NCBI GenBank assembly: GCA_920105625.2
Contig: OV050030.1
Location: forward strand, 423,579,240-423,643,239
DNA from: Clusia tigrina
Lineage: Eukaryota; Arthropoda; Insecta; Diptera; Clusiidae
Direction of reading: 5' to 3'
DNA: 64,000 bases
The translations under genes and the position numbers were made by a program. Each line of letters begins with the position of its first letter. Position 1 is the first letter of the stretch. The notes beneath the pieces were generated by a model. It ran no database searches. It had not been told where the DNA came from and was given only the letters and a program-made list of their open reading frames with translations. Below, in pieces: positions 1 to 10,007 of the stretch.

Positions 1-1029
1 CAACACAAGTTTAGAGAAGCCACCTAAGAACATGAGAGAATACTTTCCATAATCTTCTTAGTTTGAGTATGTCTTGCTTCCTGTTCGAATAACTGAGCAA
101 TGGTCGTGTTCGTTGGCGATTCTTCAAACCAATGTATTGGAAATTTCTCATTTTTTGGTGGGCAAAACGAGGAAGGAGTCAGTGATACTAGTAAATTGTG
201 TGCTGAAAGAGCTTTCTGATGCTCAGTCAGACCAAAAAGAATACAATCCTCTGAAGTTTCCAGTCTATTGATTGATCAGCAATGATGAGCAAATGCTTCT
301 GGCCTTGGTTAATACTAGTCATAATTAATGGGACCATACTGAAAGTAATGAGCCTGACAATGAAACTGCAATTTGCAAATGGTGCACTCATTTATAGTAT
401 TGCTGTTCGAAGTATTCTACGGGATGATTTCTCCAATTTTTTGTAAGTTTGTCTTACCTCTGCGGCCGGTCCAATATTTGTGTTATTTTTGAACGTATTC
501 TCACGATGTTTTCTGCAATTTTCTGTAAGTTTGACTTATGTCTGCGGGAAATTCTGCAGGTCCTGTATTAGTATCCCTTCACATAATATTCTCCTGCTTT
601 CTGTTTTCTGCATTTTGCTATAATTTGGACTTATGATTGGGGCAATTCTGAATACCATTAAAGGACTCTTATAAAGAGTTTGCTTTTTCGCAGCTTCTTT
701 TTTGATTTGAACCTTTTCCCAAGCAACTAATTTTGTATACTCGTATATGGAATCAAAAAAAGTTGTTTGCTACTACTGTCGGGGTGGAAGTATACTTACA
801 AAATAAGTTTGTGAAGTTTTTAGGTCCTCTTTGATGGCATAATTGTTTGTTTCTTTTCTAATAACACTTCTTCAGTTGTCTTGCTGGCGCTTGTTCTGAT
901 TTACAATTCATTGTTGTACCTGCATTTCGTCAATTTGGCTCATGGAGTGTTGGAGTACTCTTGAGGTGTTGAGTGTGTCTTACATTGTGAAGCAACTATA
1001 TACATTTATTTGCATGCATACTCCTGTTT
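1..1029. other. Gene-free 5' end of window
   Basis: No coding signal that I trust. Between about 425 and 650 there are three decayed copies of a loose repeat built on a pyrimidine-rich 'ttctgcaattt' word followed by 'tgtaagtttgacttatgtctgcgg'-like sequence, spaced roughly 80-100 bp. Short open frames here have no recognisable domain. Confidence 0.4.
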
Positions 1030-1662
1030 GTATCCTCAAAGACATCAGTGGGATCAGTTTATGGGTCCATCTACCCTTGTCCGTCTCATCCCATTGTCTT
1101 TGCCACTTGCGCATCTCTCTCCTATTTCTGCCGTCGTTAGTCTTTCACAATGTGTTTTATATAGTTCTCTCCGCCCTCGTTGCAACCGGCGGCTTTTTCG
1201 CTATTACTGCAGCTGCTTCATCGGACACAGTTCTATATGCACTCACAACCCTGAGCGCGTTAATCCGCATTACCTTCTTGAGAGGCTTAAGAGTCATGGA
1301 ATTTGAACCACACCAGATTGGTGCCGCATATAGTGCAATCGAGTCAGCCACCGGAGACAATATTCGCCTTTTGCGATCTCGTGCTCCACCGATATTTGGT
1401 AATATGTTTGATAGGTCTGTAACCACCCTACTCACCTTGTCCGCAGTCCTCTTCGTGTGTTCCTTATAATACAGTCTTTGGTCAAGTAGGACTCCAAGAT
1501 ACTTTACCGAGCTCTGTGACCTAATGTCAATTCCCGCTACATTAATTGTTATGTATTCAGCGGTTCTCCTTGGTGTTATGAGCACTGCCTCCGTTTTCTC
1601 TGTCGCGAGTTGCAGGCTGTGTTCGAGCAGCCAGAGTGGGATGCGTGCGACTATTTGTATAT
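1030..1662 (-). mobile_element. R1-clade-like LINE fragment (end of reverse transcriptase ORF)
   Basis: Read on the minus strand, this encodes the carboxy-terminal part of a non-LTR retrotransposon polyprotein. From high to low coordinate it shows 'LATEKTEAVLITPRR', 'VKYLGVLLDQRL', 'ALYAAPIWC' and 'RVVSAYRTVSDEAAAVIAK', which are post-catalytic RT blocks. After a frame change it continues with 'RKWQRQWDETDKGRWTHKLI', a block typical of R1-related elements. The fragment lacks the RT catalytic core and the endonuclease, and the frame is broken near 1156, so it is dead. Its upper edge lies within about 40 bp of the AT-rich tract preceding a possible first exon of the cuticle protein gene. Domain recognition is by eye; clade assignment is inference. 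Confidence 0.75.
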
Positions 1663-1694
1663 ATATATATAAATAATTATATGTATATATATAA
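1660..1694. repeat. AT dinucleotide-rich tract
   Basis: Alternating TA steps with a few interruptions lie between the LINE fragment and the possible first exon of the Cpr gene. This is a simple repeat, possibly the remnant of a LINE or SINE insertion edge. Confidence 0.6.
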
Positions 1695-1825
1695 GATGAT
1701 CGGTAACGGTAACTCGGAAATGTAGAAATTAACAGCAAAACAAAAATCCGCATTTAATTCAATTTAAAAATTTCCTGATACAATCTTTGTTGAGACTTGA
1801 TTCAATTTCCACTTCAAATTCACAG

Positions 1826-3557
1826 CTCACAGCCGGCATTTTGCTATCGCTCAGTTTGCTAAACACATGTCGCAGCCAACAAAATACGATCTTTAATCAA
1901 TCACCGTTTCAGCGACGACAACAGCAGACACAACAATTGCGTCAGCAATTGCAACAACAACAGCAGCAGCAGCAGCAACAAGCATTTCCGAATGCATTCA
2001 CAGGCTCTCTTAATCCGCTGACGCCGCTCAACACAATTTCACCAATATCCCCAATAATACCACAGGTAAGTGTAGAAAGGTTGGCATTGGAGGGCATTGG
2101 AGTTCAGCTTCTGGGACACACTAGAAAAATATGAATTTCTTTGAAATGGGGCCTCTGCACCAAAGAATTGCCATTTTGGAATTTTGCAGTGCTTGTTGCT
2201 AAGTGTCTGATGCACCAAAATCTCACACTAATTTGGAAGTTGAGGTCAGAAGTTACTCGCAATTCTAAGTGTCTGATACACCAAAATCTCACACTAATTT
2301 GGAAGTTGACTTCAGAAGTTACTCGCAATTATAAGTGTCTGATGCACCAAAATCTCACACAAATTTGGAAGTTGAGTTCAGAAGTTACTCGCAATTCTAA
2401 GTGTCTGATACACCAAAAGCTCACACTAATTTGGAAGTTGAGTTCAGAAGTTACTCGCAATTATAAGTGTCTGATGCACCAAAATCTCACACTAATTTGG
2501 AAGTTGAGTTTAGAAGTTACTCGCAAATCTCAATTTGCCAAATACAAAATGAAATTTGTTTGGTGAAACAGGGTCCAACTATCAAAAGTCTCAAGCATTG
2601 GAATTCCTACTGATATCTGTAATTTTTAGGGCGCCTTTCGCAGCTACAATCAACTGAATTCGCAGAATTTCGTGCCCATCACGGCCTACCAGAATGAACT
2701 CAACTACGATGGGAGCTTCGCATATGGCTACTCTGCGGGTGACGGCACCACAGCACAAGCTCAAGGCTATGTCAAGAATTTGGGATTAGGCGAGGCACTA
2801 GAGGCGCAAGTGGTGCAAGGGTCATATTCGTACACATCGCCCGAGGGCACGCCCATCACCGTGCGTTACATAGCCGACGAAAATGGTAATTGCCGCAATC
2901 AAACAAGAAAAATCAAAAACAAAGTTATTTACGATCTTCTCTTCCATCACTCCTGCAGGTTTCCGTGCTGAGGGTGCTCATATACCCACACCGCCGCCGA
3001 TACCCGATGCCATTGCCAAGTCCCTGCAGTACATCGGGAGCGTGCCACCCTATCAGCAGTCACTTAATCCGAATTTGAATCCATATCAAACGCCTTACCG
3101 GCAATATCCCACCTCACCCACATTGCGGCCAGGACAGCAGTTGACGCCACTGCAATTGCAGCAACAGCAGCAGCGCATTTTTCAACAACAGTCCGGGCAA
3201 TATCAACCCGACAATCAGTACAACACACCACAGCAGCAACAGCAGCAGTCAGGACAATTCGGTGGCGGGCAGTTTGGGGCATTTGGCTATGGCAGCACTC
3301 TGAGCCAGCAGCAGAATCTGCAGCAAAAGCAACAAAGCCAGCAGAATTTCACGCAACAACAGCAAAACTTGCAACAGCAGCAATTGGCTCAACAACAGCA
3401 GCAGCAACAGCAACAACAGCAAAAGCAACAACAGCAGCAAAACTCAGAGCAACAACAACAGCTAGTAACGCAGGAACTGCGTGGGCGTCCCAGTCAACTG
3501 GTCAATCCCTTCGGCTACAGTCAGTACCGCCGCTACAAGAAGGCCACAAAGAAATGA
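1826..3557 (+). CDS. Cpr47Ee: RR-1 cuticular protein with Gln-rich tail, Cpr47Ee-like (5' exon uncertain)
   Basis: Spliced gene for a secreted, chitin-binding structural protein of the cuticle. Exons are 1826-2065, 2630-2885 and 2959-3557; both introns are GT-AG (gtaagt, gtaatt) and the frame is continuous, giving 364 residues plus a short first exon. The amino end is hydrophobic (AGILLSLSLL), a signal-peptide core. A Gln run follows, then the Rebers-Riddiford domain at about residues 105-180, ending YIADENGF...PTPPPIP, the RR-1 form. The tail is very rich in Gln with CAG/CAA runs and ends in a basic KKATKK. No ATG opens the first visible exon, so the initiator lies upstream. One option is ATG at 1696 with donor at 1703 or 1709 and acceptor after 1832, giving M-I-(G-N)-A-G-I-L-L. 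Otherwise acceptor 1825 joins in phase 0 to an exon I did not find. The symbol rests on domain layout, length near the fly protein and linkage to the Cpr47Ef-like and TpnC47D-like genes. Confidence 0.85.
2201..2530 (+). repeat. 66-bp minisatellite in Cpr47Ee-like intron, alternating A-B dimers
   Basis: Five copies of a 66-bp unit begin at 2201, 2267, 2333, 2399 and 2465. Two variants alternate: 'gatgcacc...aattct' and 'gatacacc...aattat', giving an A-B-A-B-A order. The unit is 22 codons long and reads open as KCL(M/I)HQNLTLIWK... in the same phase as the flanking exons. In-frame stops at 2132, 2564 and 2627 show the 564-bp interval is an intron, not exon. Confidence 0.92.
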
Positions 3558-4134
3558 GTGCAGCTGCGGTTGCTGTTCCAATGTTTCTACTATTTTCTGT
3601 GTATTTTTTAATAGTTAAGTAAACGAATTATAATGTATTATTTTGTATTTATTATTAAGCGAATTAGTTATCGTAGTTATCGCACTTCAAAGACATGAAA
3701 TACATGTGACCACGAAAAGCCAACAGTGCGTATGAGCGACCTTATGAATTCAATCAGTAGTTCAGGCGGCGTAATGAACCACACTCTTGTTTTTTTACAC
3801 GGCTGCTATGATAGTACATCCTACGATATGATCAGTCATGCGGGTTTAACAATTTGCTAGTGCTATTGGTTTTTTATACCAACCTCGTACTCTAGAAATT
3901 ATGAATTTTTCGAATATCCTAAATTGGTGTGCCCTGTAGAGTTCTGAAACCGTTATAAATGCTACGATATCTCCGACTAGGATCGACTTGTCTCATCAAC
4001 AATCGCTGGACATGCTCTTTTTCTGGGTATATGCTTTTTCAACTCTTTTTGTCGTTTGATCATGATTGAGACCATTCGACCACCTACTCCATGTCTTTGA
4101 TGTAGTACAAAAATACCATACTAATACTCAATCA
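3558..4134. other. 3' flank of the Cpr47Ee-like gene
   Basis: Presumed 3' UTR and intergenic DNA. I see no AATAAA in the first 150 bp after the stop codon; the region is AT-rich (around 3600-3660) and polyadenylation may use a variant signal. No gene is visible. Confidence 0.4.
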
Positions 4135-4645
4135 TATATAGATAGATAGGTAGATATACGAGTATGTGGTGTAGGCCGGAGCACCGCCGTAAAATGAGGT
4201 CTCCAAGCACTCAGGCATTGATGTCTATTGTACTGTAAACCTGAAAGCAGTAGGAAGGGAGGGGGGTTGTTAACATAGAGAGATTGTGAAAGGGTAGGGA
4301 AGTTACAATTTCAATCTTCTTTGACTCTTATATGAATATCAGCGTTATGTCCAGGGATAAGGGATGTACTTTGTCCATTCCAATATATATCTGCCTCTAA
4401 AATGAGCCTCTTTATTCCGACAAAAGCAAAACAATCACAGAGAAAATGCTCTGTGCCGTCCTATTCTTCTTGCATATAGGAAACTCAGTTCGGACTGTTG
4501 AACTGACAATGGTCCCCATAGGATGGATCCATGGATTGTGCCCCATGATTAGCCCAACCAATGGTCGAAAATCTTTCCTTCGTAATGTTAGAAAGAATTA
4601 TGCAATTCGCTTGTTCGGGCTCTCTAGGAAGCGTTAGGTTGTTTT
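4135..4645 (-). mobile_element. Decayed Jockey/I-type LINE 3' end
   Basis: Minus-strand translation gives 'RKDFRPLVGLIMGHN', which fits the linker after the RNase H domain. After a frame shift comes 'EEDGTEHFLCDCFAF', the CCHC-like carboxy-terminal zinc knuckle of Jockey/I/LOA elements, and then 3' UTR-like sequence. A tail of TATC/TAGA repeats lies at 4136-4160. Stops and shifts break it repeatedly. Confidence 0.6.
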
Positions 4646-5040
4646 GCAGGCAACTGAATTGCACAATTGTTCCTTGTGAATATTATTCACGTAGCTTTCG
4701 ATCCAATTAAAAACTCCTGCGCAGTCATACTTATCTAACAAAATCATCTGTTTCTTGTCAGGTTGGGCATGAAGATTGCTTTTTGTCTTTGGTGCCGCAG
4801 GCATTATTTGGTACTGATTTCAAATATGCAGCGCTGATAGTATTCAAGATAGAGGCTTATCAGGTATGATATGCTTAATTAATGAACTGAATTAGCTCTA
4901 TTTTGAGCCTCCATTGCAGATAGTCGTAGCTTCGTTAAACTTAACACCAGATTTTCATATGTACAAAATTTAACAAAAATCAGGCCCATATCTCAAATAC
5001 ATAAAACGTATGAAAACTATTGTAAAATGTTTCAGCCTAG
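4646..5040. other. Gene-free interval
   Basis: No domain-bearing frame or clear repeat seen; part of it may be a more decayed upstream section of the neighbouring LINE. Confidence 0.3.
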
Positions 5041-5214
5041 CCGGCTTCTATTGTCTAACATAGTAAGCATGTTAGTCTCATACTCTGGGGTCGTGGGTTC
5101 GAATACTGCCCTGGGCTTGGTTCTTTTTAAATCTTTTTCTCTTCACGTCGAAAGGCTTGGTTGCTAGTACCCATTCCCCAACCCCTGGTAGACATATTTA
5201 ATTATGCTGCAAGT

Positions 5215-5268
<54 letters not shown>

Positions 5269-5283
5269 TATAATAATATTGTA
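5041..5283 (+). mobile_element. tRNA-derived SINE, full-length-like, with (AAT)n tail
   Basis: Head with pol III box A-like 'ttgtctaacatagtaagc' and box B-like 'gtgggttcgaatactgcc'. The body carries 'tctcttca(c)gtcgaaagg', 'gctagtacccattcccc' and 'aacccct', and the tail is a long AAT/ATA array at about 5215-5280. It shares the head-body-tail order with nine other copies in the window. It is an old copy; point changes spoil a tRNA cloverleaf. Confidence 0.75.
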
Positions 5284-5534
5284 CCAGCTTCGATTAGTTT
5301 CGAGATACTCGTAAACAAGGACGAAAATGATGGTCTATGAATTAAAGCAAAGAATGTTTTTATATTTTCTTTTATGAGTAAAGTAATGTACTATGACACC
5401 ACTGAAATGTAATAAGATAGGAAGAGAGACTTAACTGAACAAATGAGCGGTAATAATGAGACAGAGTTGCTTAGAGTGTGGTAGAATGAGACAGTACCTG
5501 GACAGAATTTGATCAGTCAGTTCACCACCTGCAA

Positions 5535-5760
5535 TTAGCGTGGTTGTCTTAATGGACATATTACAACAGCCGCGGGCCCAGGTTCGATTCCTGGGAGGGT
5601 TCATTGTTGGTGTGCTGCTGATTTCTGAGACATAATAAAAAAATGCTTGGGAAAAAATTAACTTTCATTGAAAGATCTCTGATAAGGGCAAGTGGCGTGT
5701 CCGATATAGGTATAAGATCTCCCAAAATGTTTCAATTTCTTCTGCTTCTTCTGAAACTTA
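5535..5760 (+). mobile_element. Second tRNA-like SINE candidate
   Basis: Box A-like 'tggttgtcttaatgg' and an excellent box B 'aggttcgattcctgg' precede a body unlike the main SINE family. The segment 'ctgataagggcaagtggcgtgt' near 5690 recurs in related form near 38800, which suggests a separate dispersed family. Not a functional tRNA: no matching acceptor stem. Confidence 0.45.
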
Positions 5761-5864
5761 TTTCGCTGGCATAACCACAGGAGAGAAGTCAAATCTATCG
5801 AAATGAACAAACTTTTTTCTATTGTGGATCTTTTTGTTATAATCCTAGGCCAATGGAAAACATG

Positions 5865-6035
5865 GTAGTCTCGGAGTGGTGCCTGGCAGAATCTAAACCC
5901 CTCTGGCAGGCATCGAATGAACGAAATCGATCGAAATACAATTTATCTCTTTAAGTTGGAAGGCATTATTTGCTAGTACTGATTTTCCCAAAACTTTGCA
6001 GACATAATTAATTGAGTGTACTGTATAATAAATAT
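5865..6035 (+). mobile_element. Ancient copy of the main tRNA-derived SINE
   Basis: Strongly diverged, but the colinear landmarks remain: 'ctcggagtgg' head, 'tctctttaagttggaaggc', 'gctagtactgattttccc', 'ttgcagacataattaatt' and an 'ataataaata' tail. Confidence 0.5.
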
Positions 6036-6971
6036 ACAAAAAAAATCCGATCTACACTCATGTATAAACAAATCTTATTAATAGTAATTTATTATTAATA
6101 GTAACTATTCACAATCATTAATTATGTGTCAAAATATTTATGATAAATAGGAACTGAGAAGTGAACCCATTGAACTGGCAAATATTAAAATATTAAGAAA
6201 CCATTCATCGGGGATTGAATGAGTTTTCACTTCTCTGCGACTTCAAGTATAAACTGCTTAGCACATGGAAGACTCCCATTTGTAGATTTTTGGATAAGAC
6301 CAACTCCAAAGCAACGTTCATTTATGCGAAATTGACTACGAGTTACATACACAATTTAATTTCGTATTATTCTGGCAAATGTTTGCTTTAAAAAGCTCTG
6401 CCAGTTGCGGTTAGTTGAAGAATTCGCTGCGTAACTGTATGTAGAATGAAAAGCTTTGGAAAATGGACAAATATTTTCTGAGAAAAACCTTAGCACAGTT
6501 TTAGGCGAGTGGTAAATGAAGCTGAAATCAACCAACAACTGAATAAAATCGGCCCTTAGATAAATTCTGAGGAGTTTACATAGATTCATGTTGTTTTTTC
6601 AAAGCAAATTTATCTAATTTTCATTAATTTATATGATTATGTATATACTCGTATGAATATATTTATATTTTTAAATACTCATATATACGAGTACATAATC
6701 ATAGATATAGAAATATGATTGTATCAATTTTATTTTGACATATTATATATTTATTATAACAGATTTATATATATTTACTATAACAGATTTATATATTTAT
6801 TATATATTATTCATTCAATAGGCTCATTTCCTGAAGTGACCAATCTGGATCAGGTATACTGCCGAAGTTCTATATTTGTTGAATTAGTGACAAAAAGGGG
6901 AAATTGAATGGCAGGATTGTAATTTCTCCCTTTATTTCTACCTCACATGGGAAGGCAGTTTGTGGGTGTAT
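6036..6971. other. AT-rich gene-free interval
   Basis: No gene recognised. Around 6748-6805 a 25-bp AT-rich unit containing 'ataacagatttatata' is repeated twice. Several 'actcgta'/'tacgagt' words occur. Confidence 0.35.
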
Positions 6972-6975
6972 TTAA

Positions 6976-7417
6976 CCCTCCGACGGGTGAGAAGGTCCCT
7001 GGGGACCTTTTTCATTTTCAAACTGAAATTACTCCTTGATGGTCCATGGGAAGTATACCCGACCCCCACATGTATTCCAAGGAAATTTTATCTAGAATCG
7101 TTTAAAAAATTTCAAAGCGATCCGACCTATAGTTTGGTCTTCAACGAAGGCGATATAGCACTATGTTCATATGTGCCCAAGAAGAACAAAGCGGCAATTT
7201 TGCTGTCGACACAACATTATACTTGCGGTGTAGACATGCAAACTGAAAAGAAGAAGCCGTTTGCTATTTTGGATTACAACGCCAACAATGGATAAATCAA
7301 AACAAAAAAAAATGTAAAAAAAATGCGTTTTCATATAAAATTCCATACAAATAGAAATAGGTCCCTGTGGACCTTGTACTTCGTATAGGGGCAACGGATG
7401 ACTCAACCGTCGGAGGG
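6976..7417 (+). mobile_element. 442-bp piggyBac-type deletion derivative with transposase remnant
   Basis: The element is bounded by TTAA at 6972-6975 and at 7418-7421, the piggyBac target duplication. Terminal inverted repeats start CCCTCCGACGG(G/T)TGAG on both ends (15 of 16 match). Each side has a subterminal near-palindrome, 'aggtccctggggacct' at about 6991 and 'aggtccctgtggacct' at about 7361. The interior, in an open frame to 7295, reads 'VPKKNKAAILLSTQHY' and 'KKPFAILDYNANNG', which fit the piggyBac transposase stretch before its GGVD motif. The catalytic aspartates are absent, so it cannot encode an active enzyme, but its ends could be mobilised in trans by a related transposase. Confidence 0.88.
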
Positions 7418-7421
7418 TTAA

Positions 7422-9358
7422 GTGCTTATAGACACATATGTTAGTACGCGTATAAATGGAGGGACTCCCAATATCAATTACGTAGATTATACGTAATTTC
7501 CTACCTCAGTATCAATTTGATATAATTATTTTGGGGTCGATATTATCTTCGTTCGTATGTGGATCTTCTAACTATTCGACGTCTTTATCACATATACTAT
7601 GGTCGTCATTTGAGCGGTTCCTGCAACATCATCCACCCACTACTTTGTTATCATCACATCGCTGTATATAATTGATTGACAGAGTTTTTTGTAAGATGTT
7701 TAATAAGTTTTTCTTCTCTGATTCCAAATATGTAAAAAAATATCCCCCCGATCCTTATAACAGAAAATCACTGGAATTGCCACGTTCTCCAACGGCAGGT
7801 GGAACTACTATGAAAAGAAAAAGGATATAGAATTTTCTATATTAAGTAAAAATTCGAAATATATCGGTATTATTATTATTATTTATTTCAATTATTTATT
7901 TGCATTTGTTGTCGGATATATACAGATATGTATCATTTTGTTGCTGTTTCAAATTATTTCAAGTTTGCAATATACCAGAATTTCCGTGTTGTTATGTGGG
8001 TTTGAAAAGAAGAATTGTTATGGCTATTTACTATCAGCTGAATGAGTGTTTCCGGTCGTTAATATTGCAGACATATTTGTGCGAGTATAAATTACCAACA
8101 GTAGAGTTGTCGAACTGAACTTTGCTAAATTTGCACAGCTTTTGAAGCAGAAACAATTTGTGTACAGGTGCTCTTTCAGTACTTGGCTTCCAATTTGGCT
8201 CAATTCCTTGGCTTTAATTAACACGTTTCGTACACTTACTTTCAGGGGCAATGACGTGGCATGGAGCGGCGCTAAACACAGTTATTTAAAATCATTTGAC
8301 GTGCATTTGGAGAAGATCAACGCCACACATGAACACGAACTGGCAGCGGAATCAATCATAAAATCACACAACGCCAACAGAAGCGGTGTAAATCACTTGT
8401 AACTGTCAGCAATGCGATACCTGTCAGATACGCTTACATTGTACGAGCAGCGCTAATCTGCATTTAGCATTTACTCATACCCTCCGACCGATCCGTGTGT
8501 CTGTCAGTATCTGCTTAGTTCGCAGCCCACAAACCGCAGTCGAGCAACTTTCCGTTTACTTCTCTTGGCGGTTCATTTCGTAAACAGCGACCGCTTGTCT
8601 GCATTTATTGTGGCAAAATGAAGTGGTTGCTCCATCGTGATGCCGCATCTTGATATAATTGCTGTTTTTACTCGTATGCCAGTTGCATCTGCAAAGTTCT
8701 GCTGCTGCACCTCACCTTAAACACTCGTACAAATGCGCTCCGTATGCGAACTCAGCGGTGTGTGCCTTTTAAATGATGCTAATGAGTTTGTTTTTTGGCA
8801 TGTAATTGGCCCATTGTTTGCATATTACACGAGTTTGCCACCCCCACTGTTCTGACTTTGGAAAAAAAAATTGAAATATGCTCGAGTGTGTAACAATAAA
8901 ATGAGATGCCAGGGAGCAGATTGGAACAACAGTTTCATATTTCGTTGAACAAGAATTCCTACATAAGTGGTTCTTTTCTAAGCTGAAAGAATAGAAGACT
9001 TTTGAGGAAAATCACTTTAGCATACCTATATAAAGATTCAGTGTTTCAAAGTAATGTCAGATTGGAGTAGCTGTCTGTGAAGGAGACACTCCTAGAGAAA
9101 CGTTCATATTGATTTAAAATGATATATTTTAAAGCAGCAATTGGGCTTAAAATTGAAGACAAACCTGCATAAGATGATTTTAGGGCATTAACCAAAAAAA
9201 TAATTGGAATTTTGTTGGAGTTTTTCTCAGTTAATAACTCTGGCCGTGAAGGTTACATTTATACCTGCAAGGTCTTTTGCGGTGCCAGATAGATATCCGT
9301 TTAAGAGTTGTAGTATAAATCGTTAAACAGAGAGAAGCTCTTAGGAAATCTTAAGAGC
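7422..9358. other. Gene-free interval
   Basis: No convincing coding sequence. An ATT microsatellite lies at 7867-7890. About 8120-8850 is less AT-rich than its surroundings and free of recognised repeats, so older single-copy DNA, possibly regulatory, is plausible but unproven. Confidence 0.35.
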
Positions 9359-9359
9359 G

Positions 9360-10007
9360 AAACTATCTATAATTGTGCGACCTCTTCTAGTCCTTCAAAC
9401 CAAGGGGCTGCCAGATGTGTTGGGCATATCAGATGCTCCAAAGTGTCCCTTGTGCCCTGCTCCCCACATTTCTTGCATTCATTGTTGTTTGGGAGTCCCA
9501 TCCTTTTAGCGTGTACCGCCGTAAGACAATGACCTGTGTGTATTTCTACTACCGTTCTGCAATCCTTCTTCGCAAGTGCCAGTACCGATTTGGACTGAGT
9601 GTCGTACGGTTTGCACATGCGCTTTGTAATTTTACATGTGGTTTCTTCCACCTTTCTCTTTATATCAATTTCAATACGACTGTTGATCATTTGTAGAAGC
9701 ATCAGCACATTACTTACTTGCTCCTTTGGTAGTAAGACTCCGCCTTTAGCAATAGCATCCGCGCTCTCACTTCCTTCTATGGTTTTATGCCCTGGCACTC
9801 AGTAGATATGTAGCTTACAGTTGCTGGAGAGTCTATCTGTTGCTGCCTTACATTCCAGAACATTTCTGGAAGATGCACAGCATGTAGTTAAAGCTTTGAT
9901 CGCAGCCTGGCTATCTATGTAGACATTTATTGTGGAATTCGAAGTTTTTGCTATGCAGGCGAGCTCTGCGGCTATCCATGCTGCAAAAACTTCCTCTTGA
10001 AAAATAT
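9360..10007 (-). mobile_element. LINE fragment: RNase H domain plus zinc-knuckle carboxy end, with a nonsense mutation
   Basis: Minus strand reads 'FQEEVFAAWIAAELA' (acidic active-site Glu), 'NVYIDSQAAIKAL' (active-site Asp), then 'VPGHKTIEGSESADAIA' (His and Asp motif), 'MGLPNNNECKKCGEQGTRD' and 'TLEHLICP' (CCHC knuckle), ending EEVAQL. The Trp expected before VPGH is replaced by a TGA stop (9799-9801). Truncated at the 5' side, so only the ORF2 end survives. It resembles the LINE at 62267-63878. Confidence 0.85.

Noticed and set aside
942..1469. Plus-strand frame of 175 codons
   Set aside because: Lies antisense to a recognisable R1-type LINE fragment; its hydrophobic stretches have no family resemblance.
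2141..2566. Protein with 22-residue repeats KCLMHQNLTLIWK...
   Set aside because: Falls inside a GT-AG intron of the cuticle protein gene and is explained by the 66-bp minisatellite.
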